The position numbers and the translations under genes were made by a program. The notes under the pieces were generated by a model. That model was not told the DNA's origin, ran no database searches, and worked only from the letters and a program-made list of their open reading frames with translations. Positions 9,204-17,995 of a stretch of 52,334 nt of DNA are shown here, in pieces. This stretch comes from Acidovorax sp. CF316 (GTDB lineage: Bacteria > Pseudomonadota > Gammaproteobacteria > Burkholderiales > Burkholderiaceae_C), in assembly GCF_000276605.1 (NCBI RefSeq), contig NZ_AKJX01000188.1:1-52334 (forward strand), given 5' to 3'. Numbering within the stretch: the stretch's first letter is position 1; each line of letters opens with the position of its first letter.

Positions 9204-10106
9204 TCAGTTGTTGGGGTACAGGCCTGAATTGTCGGCGCTGGGCGGTGCGGCGGGGGTTGCCGGGTCGGAGCCCGCGGGCGCCAGCGGTGGCAGTGCAGCG
9301 GGTACGGCGGTGGGTACGGCCACGGGGGCGGTTTCCACCACCGCAGGGGCGGCCGGGCTGGAGGCCGAGGCCTCCGTGGGGGGCTGCGCTGCAGAAGGTA
9401 CCGGCATGGCCAGACGCGGGCCATGGTCGGTCAACGGCGGGATCTTGGGCGCGTTGGGGCGCAGGGGGTTGGCCTGCGTGGCGGCGGGCACCTGCGCCAG
9501 TTTGCGGGTAGGCACCGGGCGCAGCGCGGTTGCCGCGCCCTGGGGCTTGGGCGGTGCCGTGGCGGCCAGCAGGTCGCGCTCCTCGGCGGTCAGCGCCTGG
9601 TAGGCCTCCCACTGCGCGAGCTTGTTGTCCCGGGCCAGGCGGTTGGTGCTGGCGTAGTTCAGCCGTGCCTGGCTGCGCTGCTGGGCGCTCAGGCTGGCCC
9701 ATTCGGTCATGCGGCTGTGCAGCTTGGCCTGCTCTTCCTCGGGCAGTTCCGGAAAATTCACTGCCAGCGCCAGCCAGCGGCGCTTTTGCACCTCGCTGAT
9801 CAGCGCCCAGCGCTCAGCCAGCGGGTAGAGCGCCAGCTTTTGCCGGGTGTTCAGGGTTTCCCAGCCGGGGCCGGCGGCCACTTCGGCCAGGCCTTCGGAG
9901 GGCAGGGCGGTGGCGCTGCCCGAGGGGCGCAGGGCCGTGGCGGCCGTGGGGGTGGGGCGCGTGGCGGCAGAAGGCAGCAGGGTGGCCGGCGCCATGCCCA
10001 CCCGTTGCACGACCATCACGGAGACGGCGGTCAGCGCGCCCAGAAGCGCCAAAGCCAGCACGATGGCTGGCAGTGGTGGGCGGGCGTCGGGAAGTCCTTT
10101 ATGCAT
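9204..10106 (-). CDS. DUF3106 domain protein, membrane-anchored
   Basis: 300 residues. A hydrophobic helix at about 12-33 (IVLALALLGALTAVSVMVVQ) is a likely signal anchor, leaving the rest in the periplasm. Residues about 80-160 (WETLNTRQKLALYPLAERW, WLALAVNFPELPEEEQAKL, LSAQQRSQARLNY) are the helical DUF3106 domain, found next to ECF sigma genes in Burkholderiales. The remainder is Pro/Ala-rich and probably unstructured. It lies 20 bp downstream of the DUF3619 gene and upstream of the RDD gene, all on one strand, so it likely belongs to the sigma-factor regulon. Molecular function is not known. Confidence 0.85.
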   Translation of the reverse strand: MHKGLPDARPPLPAIVLALALLGALTAVSVMVVQRVGMAPATLLPSAATRPTPTAATALRPSGSATALPSEGLAEVAAGPGWETLNTRQKLALYPLAERWALISEVQKRRWLALAVNFPELPEEEQAKLHSRMTEWASLSAQQRSQARLNYASTNRLARDNKLAQWEAYQALTAEERDLLAATAPPKPQGAATALRPVPTRKLAQVPAATQANPLRPNAPKIPPLTDHGPRLAMPVPSAAQPPTEASASSPAAPAVVETAPVAVPTAVPAALPPLAPAGSDPATPAAPPSADNSGLYPNN

Positions 10107-10126
10107 GCATCGGGCAGTGGGCCAAA

Positions 10127-10582
10127 TCAGTGATTCTGCGCTGCCGTCTTGAGGAACTGGACAAATCCCGGGTCGGAATAGGCTTCTGGCGGCAATTCGT
10201 CGGTCAGCAGGGCGGCATCGACTTCGGCGATCTCGTTGGCGCCGAACTCATCCTGCACCGTGCTGATGAAGAACAGGCCCACCACCAGGGCGATCAGCGG
10301 CACAGCCGACACCAGGGCATTCCACCAGCTGTTGCCTTCGCCGCCACCGGCGCCCAGGCTGGCCGAGGAGCCGCTGGCCAGCACCACCGGGGCGCTTGCC
10401 CGGGCGGGGGCGCGCACGGGGGCCAGCACCTTGCGCCGCGCCAGTGCCTGCATGCGCGATGCGCGCAGGCGCTCCGAGATGTCATAGGGCAGATCCTGCG
10501 AGCCGTCCGTCAGCCGCGCCGATACGCGGCGGGCAAAACGTTCTGCTGCAGCTTCCTGGGAGGAGGTAAGGGTGGTGTTCAC
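10127..10582 (-). CDS. DUF3619 family protein, candidate anti-sigma factor
   Basis: 151 residues starting at a GTG codon that overlaps the stop of the upstream sigma factor gene in a GTGA arrangement, a strong sign of translational coupling. The N-terminal part (SSQEAAAERFARRVSARLTDG, PYDISERLRASRMQALAR) is helical and cytoplasmic. One membrane helix (ALVSAVPLIALVVGLFFIS) is followed by a short periplasmic tail with AEVDAALLTDELPPEAYSDPGFVQFLK. Topology and position match a membrane anti-sigma factor partner, but no catalytic or zinc motif is visible, so that role is inferred from context. An ATG-initiated longer form would run deep into the sigma factor gene and is rejected. Confidence 0.85.
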   Translation of the reverse strand: MNTTLTSSQEAAAERFARRVSARLTDGSQDLPYDISERLRASRMQALARRKVLAPVRAPARASAPVVLASGSSASLGAGGGEGNSWWNALVSAVPLIALVVGLFFISTVQDEFGANEIAEVDAALLTDELPPEAYSDPGFVQFLKTAAQNH

Positions 10583-11148
10583 AGTTCTATTCCTTTGGCT
10601 TTCAGTGCCTTGCTCAGGGTTTGTATGGCACGAAAACAGTGCGTTTTCACACTGCCTTCCGAACAACCCATCGCGGCTGCCGTTTCTGATACATCCATTT
10701 CTTCCCAGTAACGCATGAGGAAGGCTTCCCGTTGACGTGCTGGCAATTCTTCTATTTCCGCCTCGATGCTGCGGAAGATCTGGGCTCTTTCGGTCAGGTC
10801 TTCGGCACTCGCGGCCTTGTCGCCGTCTTCCGGGCCGGAGTACGCCTCCAGTAGATCAAAATCCATGCCATCTTCGCCGGGCCCTTCGAAGTCGCTCATG
10901 CTCGAAAACAGTGCATTGCGTGTCTTCTGGCGCCGAAACCAGTCCAGAGTGCTGTTCGAGAGGATGCGCTGGAACAGCATGGGCAGCTCGGCCGCCGGCT
11001 TGTCCCCATAGTGCTCGGCCAGCTTGAGCATGCTGTCCTGCACGATGTCCAGGGCCGCTTCCTCATTGCGGACGTGGTAGACCGAGCGCTTGAATGCGCG
11101 CTTTTCTACACTTTTGAGGAAATCGGAGAGTTCTTGTTCGGTTGCCAA
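10579..11148 (-). CDS. ECF-subfamily RNA polymerase sigma factor
   Basis: 189 residues with sigma region 2 (ELSDFLKSVEKRAFKRSVYHV, AALDIVQDSMLKLAEHYG) and region 4 (IEELPARQREAFLMRYWEEM with the helix-turn-helix DVSETAAAMGCSEGSVKTHCF). It lacks regions 1 and 3, as ECF sigma factors do. An acidic insert rich in Asp/Glu/Gly (about 88-115) joins the two domains. It is first in an operon with DUF3619, DUF3106 and RDD genes and lies divergent from ilvB across 317 bp. Target genes cannot be inferred beyond likely autoregulation. Confidence 0.93.
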   Translation of the reverse strand: MATEQELSDFLKSVEKRAFKRSVYHVRNEEAALDIVQDSMLKLAEHYGDKPAAELPMLFQRILSNSTLDWFRRQKTRNALFSSMSDFEGPGEDGMDFDLLEAYSGPEDGDKAASAEDLTERAQIFRSIEAEIEELPARQREAFLMRYWEEMDVSETAAAMGCSEGSVKTHCFRAIQTLSKALKAKGIEL

Positions 11149-11465
11149 GACGGGTCAGCCCGGGAATGGGACGCGTGTCGGGCACGCCGGTGCGGCGCCC
11201 CAACAACAGGTGCAGAGCCCCCTCCACGAAGGAGCCCAGCCGCCGATTATCGCATCCCCCGGTGTTTTTTTAGGCATGGTGCGCAATTGGGCGTGTTGCA
11301 GTGCGATAATCGCGGCTGCAATTCAAAAGGCAAACGGGTCACGGTCCGGCGCGGCAATCATCCACGCCCATGTCCTTGGCCTCAAGTTCCAAGCTGGCTT
11401 CACAAGGGTCCATGCGAGGAGCACCCAAGGTTTTTCGTCAGAGAAATTCACAAAGGTTGATCATC
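11149..11465. promoter_or_regulatory. Divergent promoter region between the sigma factor operon and ilvB
   Basis: 317 bp without a gene. It holds an exact 11-bp inverted repeat, CGATTATCGCA at 11244-11254 and TGCGATAATCG at 11302-11312, so a GATAAT hexamer faces outward on each strand and could be the -10 element of each divergent transcript. -35 elements are not convincing. No leader peptide rich in branched-chain codons and no terminator hairpin is visible before ilvB, unlike before leuA. A GGAG-like site is not obvious directly before the ilvB ATG. Confidence 0.45.
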
Positions 11466-13265
11466 ATGGAAATCTCCAAGGCCGAAATCACTTCGGCGGC
11501 CGCTGCTGCGCAGGGCAATTCCCCTTCTTCTTCCGCTCCCGGCTCTGTGGACCTCATGGGTTCCGAGATCCTGGTCAAGTCGCTGCAGGCCGAGAACGTC
11601 CAGTACATCTGGGGCTACCCCGGCGGTGCCGTCCTGTACATCTACGACGCGCTGTACAAGCAGGAAACCATCCAGCACGTGCTGGTGCGCCACGAGCAGG
11701 CTGCCGTGCACGCCGCCGACGGCTATGCCCGCGCCACCGGTGAAGTCGGCGTCGCCCTGGTCACCTCGGGCCCCGGCCTGACCAACGCGGTCACCGGCAT
11801 CGCCACGGCGTACATGGATTCGATCCCCATGGTGATCATCTCCGGCCAGGTGCCCACGCCCGCGATCGGGCTCGACGCCTTCCAGGAGTGCGACACCGTC
11901 GGCATCACGCGCCCCATCGTCAAGCACAACTTCCTGGTCAAGGACCCGCGCGACCTGGCCGTCACGCTCAAGAAGGCCTTCCACATCGCCCGCACCGGCC
12001 GCCCCGGCCCCGTGGTGGTCGATATCCCGAAGGACGTGTCCTTCAAGAAGGCCGCCTACAGCGGCTACCCCCAGAGCGTGGAAATGCGCTCGTACAACCC
12101 CGTGCGCAAGGGCCACAGCGGCCAGATCCGCAAGGCCCTGCAACTGCTGCTGGCCGCCAAGCGCCCCTACATCTACACCGGCGGCGGCGTGCTGCTGGGC
12201 AATGCCACCAACGAGCTGCGCACGCTGGTGGACATGCTGGGTTACCCGGTCACCAACACGCTGATGGGCCTGGGCGCCTACCCCGCGTCGGACCGCAAGT
12301 TCCTGGGCATGCTGGGCATGCACGGCACCATCGAAGCCAACAACGCCATGCAGAACTGCGACGTGCTGCTGGCCGTGGGCGCGCGCTTCGATGACCGCGT
12401 GATCGGCAACCCCAAGCACTTCGCGCAGAACGACCGCAAGATCATCCATGTGGACATCGACCCGTCGAGCATCTCCAAGCGCGTGAAGGTCGACATCCCG
12501 ATCGTCGGCGACGTGAAGGATGTGCTCACCGAGCTGATCTCCATGGTCCGCGAAAGCAGCACCCGCCCCGACGCCGGCGCGCTGGCCGCCTGGTGGGACA
12601 CCATCGAAGGCTGGCGCAAGCGCGACTGCCTGAAGTACAGCATGGGCAGTCCCGACGTCATCAAGCCCCAGTACGTGGTGGAAACGCTGTGGAACATGAC
12701 CAAGGACGTCGACACCTACATCACGTCCGACGTGGGCCAGCACCAGATGTGGGCAGCCCAGTACTACCGCTTCGATGAGCCGCGCCGCTGGATCAATTCC
12801 GGCGGCCTGGGCACCATGGGCGTGGGCATTCCCTACGCCATGGGCATCAAGCTGGCCAAGCCAGAGGCCGAGGTGTTCTGCATCACCGGCGAAGGCTCGG
12901 TGCAGATGAACATCCAGGAACTGTCGACCTGCCTGCAGTACAACACGCCGATCAAGATCTGCTCGTTGAACAACCGCTACCTGGGCATGGTGCGCCAGTG
13001 GCAGGAAATCGAGTACTCCGGCCGCTACAGCCACAGCTACATGGATGCGCTGCCCAACTTCGTGAAGCTGGCCGAGGCCTATGGCCACGTGGGCCTGCTG
13101 ATCGAGCACCCCAAGGACGTCGAGCCCGCGCTGCGCGAAGCGCGCAAGCTCAAGGACCGCACGGTGTTCCTGGACTTCCGTACCGATCCCACCGAGAACG
13201 TGTTCCCGATGGTGCAGGCCGGCAAGGGCATCACCGAAATGCTGCTGGGCTCCGAGGACCTGTAA
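11466..13265 (+). CDS. ilvB: Acetolactate synthase, large (catalytic) subunit
   Basis: Condenses two pyruvates to 2-acetolactate, or pyruvate with 2-oxobutyrate, using ThDP, FAD and Mg2+: the first common step of valine, leucine and isoleucine synthesis. 599 residues with a non-conserved Ser/Ala-rich leader of about 30 residues, an N-terminal ThDP domain with catalytic Glu77 (RHEQAAVHAADGYARA), a central FAD-binding domain (GMHGTIEANNAMQNCDVLLA, GARFDDRV) and a C-terminal ThDP domain (GEGSVQMNIQELSTC from about 475, then SLNNRYLGMVRQWQ). The first ThDP-motif acidic residue is Glu rather than Asp. The start at 11466 is the one next to the family N terminus. The ilvH regulatory subunit follows. 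Confidence 0.97.
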   Translation: MEISKAEITSAAAAAQGNSPSSSAPGSVDLMGSEILVKSLQAENVQYIWGYPGGAVLYIYDALYKQETIQHVLVRHEQAAVHAADGYARATGEVGVALVTSGPGLTNAVTGIATAYMDSIPMVIISGQVPTPAIGLDAFQECDTVGITRPIVKHNFLVKDPRDLAVTLKKAFHIARTGRPGPVVVDIPKDVSFKKAAYSGYPQSVEMRSYNPVRKGHSGQIRKALQLLLAAKRPYIYTGGGVLLGNATNELRTLVDMLGYPVTNTLMGLGAYPASDRKFLGMLGMHGTIEANNAMQNCDVLLAVGARFDDRVIGNPKHFAQNDRKIIHVDIDPSSISKRVKVDIPIVGDVKDVLTELISMVRESSTRPDAGALAAWWDTIEGWRKRDCLKYSMGSPDVIKPQYVVETLWNMTKDVDTYITSDVGQHQMWAAQYYRFDEPRRWINSGGLGTMGVGIPYAMGIKLAKPEAEVFCITGEGSVQMNIQELSTCLQYNTPIKICSLNNRYLGMVRQWQEIEYSGRYSHSYMDALPNFVKLAEAYGHVGLLIEHPKDVEPALREARKLKDRTVFLDFRTDPTENVFPMVQAGKGITEMLLGSEDL

Positions 13266-13289
13266 ACACAGGCCTTCGGCTCCCGCTGC

Positions 13290-13400
13290 GGCCTGCAGCC
13301 ACAGCAGTGTGATGCTGCAGGCCAATCTCCTGCTATCAGTTCGATAGCTTCACTTCGACGAATCTATTGTCTGCCGAGCCTGCGCATTACCGTGCGCAGG
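13290..13400 (+). promoter_or_regulatory. Three stem-loops between ilvB and ilvH
   Basis: The 166-bp ilvB-ilvH gap contains three perfect-arm hairpins in a row. Stem 1 is GGCCTGCAG (13290-13298) with CTGCAGGCC (13315-13323). Stem 2 is GCTATC (13332-13337) with GATAGC (13343-13348). Stem 3 is CCTGCGC (13379-13385) with GCGCAGG (13394-13400). None is followed by a T-run, so they do not look like terminators. mRNA processing, stability control or partial attenuation between the subunits are possibilities; this is inference from structure only. Confidence 0.5.
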
Positions 13401-13431
13401 GGAGGGCAGCGAAAAGAGGAATGTCTTCATC

Positions 13432-15004
<1,573 letters not shown>

Positions 15005-15035
15005 TCGGCGACCACGCGCCTCGCGTACACGATCC

Positions 15036-15063
15036 CAAAAGGCCACCTCGGTGGCCTTTTTTC
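15036..15063 (+). terminator. Rho-independent terminator after ilvC
   Basis: A GGCCACC stem with its complement GGTGGCC around a 2-base loop sits between A-rich and T-rich flanks (AAAA before, six Ts after). It ends the ilvB-ilvH-ilvC transcription unit 32 bp after the ilvC stop. The A-tract also allows function on the other strand. Confidence 0.9.
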
Positions 15064-15291
15064 ATGGCCGGCGGGGCCGCATGCCCTGGTGTGGCGCGGC
15101 TCGCTGGGCCGGTCATGCATTGTTGACAGGCCGCCTTCGCCCAGGCCCCCAGGGTGCAGCTACACTGCGCCTTCGGTCTGGAGCGTGCACACGCTCCCGG
15201 GAGGGGTGCCGTGCGCCATGCGTGCGCGTGCCAATTACTATAATTTTGATAGCTGTTCACGCCGGCTGGCCTGGCGATGGAGATTTTTTCG

Positions 15292-16125
15292 ATGCATGAC
15301 GGCAAGGATCTGGCCGACGGCTCCGGTGTGATGGTGCGCAAGCGGCGCAAGGGCATCTACATCCTGCCCAATCTGTTCACGCTGGCGGCCTTGTTCGGGG
15401 GCTTCTATTCCATCGTGATGGCCATGAACGGGCGCTTCGACCTGGCGGCCGTGGGGGTGTTCTGCGCCATGGTGCTCGACAGCCTGGATGGCCGCGTGGC
15501 GCGCATGACCAACACGCAAAGCGCCTTCGGCGAGCAGATGGACTCGCTGTCGGACATGGTGTCCTTCGGTGCCGCGCCCGCGCTCATCGCCTACGAGTGG
15601 TCGCTCAAGGGCCTGGGCCGCTGGGGCTGGATCGCCGCCTTCGTGTACTGCGCCTGCGCCGCGCTGCGGCTGGCGCGCTTCAATGTGAACACGGGGGTGG
15701 TCGACAAGCGCTACTTCCAGGGCCTGCCGTCGCCTGCGGCGGCCGCGCTGGTGGCTGGCTTCATCTGGCTCATGACCGAGCTCGGTGTGCGCCGCGGCGT
15801 GGACCTGTGGCTCACCTGGGACCAGGTCACCTGGGTGATGTTCGCCTTCACGCTGTATGCCGGGCTCACCATGGTGACCAATGTGCCGTTCTACAGCTTC
15901 AAGGACATCCAGATGAAGAAGAGCGTGCCCTTCGCCGCCATCGTGCTGATCGCGCTGGGCATCGCCGTCATCAATATCCATCCGCCCATCGTGCTCTTCA
16001 GCGTGTTCGTGTTCTATGGGCTGAGCGGCTACGGCGTCTACGCCTGGCGCAAGGCCAAGGGGCAGCACAGCAGCGTGATCAGCACGTCCACCGACGAACC
16101 CGACGAGCGCGGCCTGCACAAATGA
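15292..16125 (+). CDS. pssA: CDP-diacylglycerol--serine O-phosphatidyltransferase
   Basis: Makes phosphatidylserine, the precursor of phosphatidylethanolamine, in the inner membrane. 277 residues, several membrane helices. The CDP-alcohol phosphatidyltransferase signature DG-x2-AR-x8-G-x3-D-x3-D is complete (Asp66, Gly67, Ala70, Arg71, Gly80, Asp84, Asp88). The start at 15292 is preferred because GGAG lies 9 bases upstream; an in-frame ATG at 15277 would add five residues. Located between ilvC and leuA, an arrangement common in Burkholderiales. The 228-bp upstream gap has a TATAATTTTGATAGCTG stretch at about 15238-15254 of a kind that recurs between genes in this family (from memory). Confidence 0.95.
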   Translation: MHDGKDLADGSGVMVRKRRKGIYILPNLFTLAALFGGFYSIVMAMNGRFDLAAVGVFCAMVLDSLDGRVARMTNTQSAFGEQMDSLSDMVSFGAAPALIAYEWSLKGLGRWGWIAAFVYCACAALRLARFNVNTGVVDKRYFQGLPSPAAAALVAGFIWLMTELGVRRGVDLWLTWDQVTWVMFAFTLYAGLTMVTNVPFYSFKDIQMKKSVPFAAIVLIALGIAVINIHPPIVLFSVFVFYGLSGYGVYAWRKAKGQHSSVISTSTDEPDERGLHK

Positions 16126-16156
16126 CGGCTGGGAACCGCGCGCCCTGCACTTGTGC

Positions 16157-16162
16157 TACATT
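16157..16162 (+). promoter_or_regulatory. Candidate extended -10 element for the leuA leader
   Basis: TACATT preceded by TGC gives the extended -10 form TGnTACATT. Transcription would begin about 7 bases downstream, at roughly 16169-16170, which coincides with the first base of the leader-peptide ATG. No good -35 hexamer is visible. Inferred, not shown. Confidence 0.35.
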
Positions 16163-16169
16163 GCACTGC

Positions 16170-16226
16170 ATGAACACGTTGGCCATTGCAATCCTACTGC
16201 TAGCTCCCCACGGGCGGAGACGGTAG
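16170..16226 (+). CDS. leuL: leuA leader peptide (attenuator)
   Basis: An 18-codon open frame between pssA and leuA reads [18 protein letters not shown]. It contains four Leu codons and two Ile codons. Two of the Leu codons are CTA (16194 and 16200), a codon rare in such GC-rich DNA, placed around a CTG just before the bases that can form the antiterminator. A leader in front of a leucine-biosynthetic gene, with Leu/Ile codons, followed by competing hairpins, is the hallmark of ribosome-mediated attenuation. No Shine-Dalgarno is visible; the predicted transcript may be leaderless. The symbol leuL is used by analogy with enteric leader peptides. Confidence 0.75.
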   Translation: MNTLAIAILLLAPHGRRR

Positions 16227-16286
16227 GCGCACGCGCACACGTTTTCCACAAAGGCCCGTATGCACCCGCAACGGGCCTTTTGCTTT
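16210..16286 (+). promoter_or_regulatory. leuA transcription attenuator (antiterminator/terminator pair)
   Basis: Two mutually exclusive structures are visible. The terminator pairs AAAGGCCCGT (16250-16259) with ACGGGCCTTT (16271-16280) and runs into T-rich sequence. The antiterminator pairs ACGGGC (16210-16215, inside the leader peptide frame just after the Leu codons) with GCCCGT (16254-16259), and GGAGAC (16216-16221) with GTTTTCC (16241-16247) allowing one bulge and one G-U pair. A ribosome stalled at the CTA codons leaves 16210-16221 free and prevents the terminator. A ribosome reaching the TAG at 16224 covers it and lets the terminator form. Leucine starvation would thus turn leuA on. 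Confidence 0.75.
16250..16286 (+). terminator. Intrinsic terminator of the leuA attenuator
   Basis: A 10-bp stem (AAAGGCCCGT with ACGGGCCTTT) around an 11-base loop is followed by TGCTTTG. It lies 24 bases after the leader-peptide stop and 56 bases before the leuA start. It can also end transcripts arriving from pssA. Confidence 0.8.
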
Positions 16287-16341
16287 GGGCGCCAGAATTC
16301 AGCGTTGCGGACCACCCCACCATCAATACCAGGAGAACCCC

Positions 16342-17880
16342 ATGGCCGACAAACTCATCATTTTCGACACCACCTTGCGCGACGGCGAGCAATCGCCCGG
16401 CGCCTCCATGACCCGGGACGAGAAGCTGCGCATCGCACGCCAGCTCGAGCGCCTGAAGGTGGACGTGATCGAGGCCGGGTTTGCCGCCAGCTCCAACGGC
16501 GACTTCGAGGCCGTGCAGGCGATTGCCAACGCCATCAAGGACTCGACCATCTGCTCGCTCTCGCGCGCCAATGACCGCGACATCTCGCGGGCGGCCGAGG
16601 CCCTCAAGGGCGCCAACAGCGCGCGCATCCATACCTTCATCGCCACCTCGGCGCTGCACATGGAAAAGAAGCTGCGCATGACGCCCGAGCAGGTGCTCGA
16701 GCAGGCGCGCCAGTCGGTGCGCTTTGCACGCAACCTGGTGGCCGACATCGAGTTCAGCCCCGAAGACGGCTACCGCAGCGACCCGGACTTCCTGTGCCGC
16801 GTGCTCGAAGCCGTGATCGCCGAAGGTGCCACCACCATCAACGTGCCCGACACCGTGGGCTACGCGATCCCCGAGCTGTACGGCAACTTCATCAAGACGT
16901 TGCGCGAGCGCATTCCCAACAGCGACAAGGCCATCTGGTCCGTGCACTGCCACAACGACCTGGGGATGGCCGTGGCCAACTCGCTGGCCGGCGTGAAGAT
17001 CGGCGGTGCCCGCCAGGTCGAATGCACCATCAACGGCCTGGGCGAGCGTGCCGGCAACTGCTCCCTCGAAGAAGTCGTCATGGCCATCAAGACGCGCCGT
17101 GACTACTTCGACCTGGACCTCAACATCGACGCCAAGCACATCGTCGCTGCCAGCCGCATGGTCAGCCAGACCACCGGTTTCGTGGTGCAGCCCAACAAGG
17201 CCGTGGTGGGCGCCAACGCCTTTGCGCACGCCAGCGGCATCCACCAGGACGGCGTGCTCAAGGCGCGCGACACCTACGAGATCATGCGTGCCGAAGACGT
17301 GGGCTGGAGCGCCAACAAGATCGTGCTGGGCAAGCTGAGCGGCCGCAATGCCTTCAAGCAGCGCCTGCAGGAGCTGGGCGTGAGCCTGGACAGCGAGACC
17401 GAGGTCAACAGCGCCTTCACCCGCTTCAAGGAGCTGGCCGACCGCAAGAGCGAGATCTTCGACGAGGACATCCTGGCCCTGGTCAGCGACGAAAGCGTGA
17501 CGGCGGAGAAGGAGCAGTACGGCTTCGTCTCGCTGTTCCAGCAGAGCGAGACCGGCGAGCAACCCCGTGCGCGCATCGTCTTCACGGTGGACGGCCACGA
17601 GGTGCGCGGCGAGTCCGAGGGCAACGGCCCGGTGGACGCGTCGCTCAAGGCCATCGAGTCCCACGTCAAGAGTGGTGCGGAGATGGTGTTGTATTCCGTC
17701 AACGCCATCAGCGGCTCCACCGAGAGCCAGGGCGAGGTCACCGTGCGCCTGCAGAACAGCGGCCGCGTGGTCAACGGAGTGGGCGCTGACCCCGATATCG
17801 TGGTCGCGTCAGCCAAGGCCTACCTCAGCGCGTTGAACAAATTACAAAGTAAAGCTGACCGGGTGGCTGCACAGGGATAA
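16342..17880 (+). CDS. leuA: 2-isopropylmalate synthase
   Basis: Condenses acetyl-CoA with 2-oxoisovalerate, the committed step of leucine synthesis. 512 residues. The catalytic TIM barrel begins with [13 protein letters not shown] (residues 7-19, catalytic Arg and metal-binding Asp) and includes [16 protein letters not shown] with the metal-binding histidines and [13 protein letters not shown]. The C-terminal LeuA regulatory domain (from about residue 400) binds leucine for feedback inhibition. AGGAG sits 7 bases before the ATG. Expression is probably controlled by the leader/attenuator at 16157-16286; a terminator follows at 17913. Confidence 0.98.
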   Translation: MADKLIIFDTTLRDGEQSPGASMTRDEKLRIARQLERLKVDVIEAGFAASSNGDFEAVQAIANAIKDSTICSLSRANDRDISRAAEALKGANSARIHTFIATSALHMEKKLRMTPEQVLEQARQSVRFARNLVADIEFSPEDGYRSDPDFLCRVLEAVIAEGATTINVPDTVGYAIPELYGNFIKTLRERIPNSDKAIWSVHCHNDLGMAVANSLAGVKIGGARQVECTINGLGERAGNCSLEEVVMAIKTRRDYFDLDLNIDAKHIVAASRMVSQTTGFVVQPNKAVVGANAFAHASGIHQDGVLKARDTYEIMRAEDVGWSANKIVLGKLSGRNAFKQRLQELGVSLDSETEVNSAFTRFKELADRKSEIFDEDILALVSDESVTAEKEQYGFVSLFQQSETGEQPRARIVFTVDGHEVRGESEGNGPVDASLKAIESHVKSGAEMVLYSVNAISGSTESQGEVTVRLQNSGRVVNGVGADPDIVVASAKAYLSALNKLQSKADRVAAQG

Positions 17881-17912
17881 GCGTTGAATTTATAATTCAT
17901 TCACTTTCTTGG

Positions 17913-17950
17913 AAAGTCGCGCAAGGTCTTGATCTTGCGCGACTTTTTTT
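17913..17950 (+). terminator. Rho-independent terminator after leuA
   Basis: A 13-bp perfect stem, AAAGTCGCGCAAG (17913-17925) with CTTGCGCGACTTT (17934-17946), has an 8-base loop and a run of seven Ts. It lies 33 bp after the leuA stop. Confidence 0.95.
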
Positions 17951-17995
17951 GATTCTGTACACTGGCCCACACTTCTTACCCTTTGGAGCACTTTG

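Noticed and set aside
11313-11465. Possible attenuator before ilvB
   Set aside because: No leader frame with runs of Val, Leu or Ile codons and no terminator hairpin were found.
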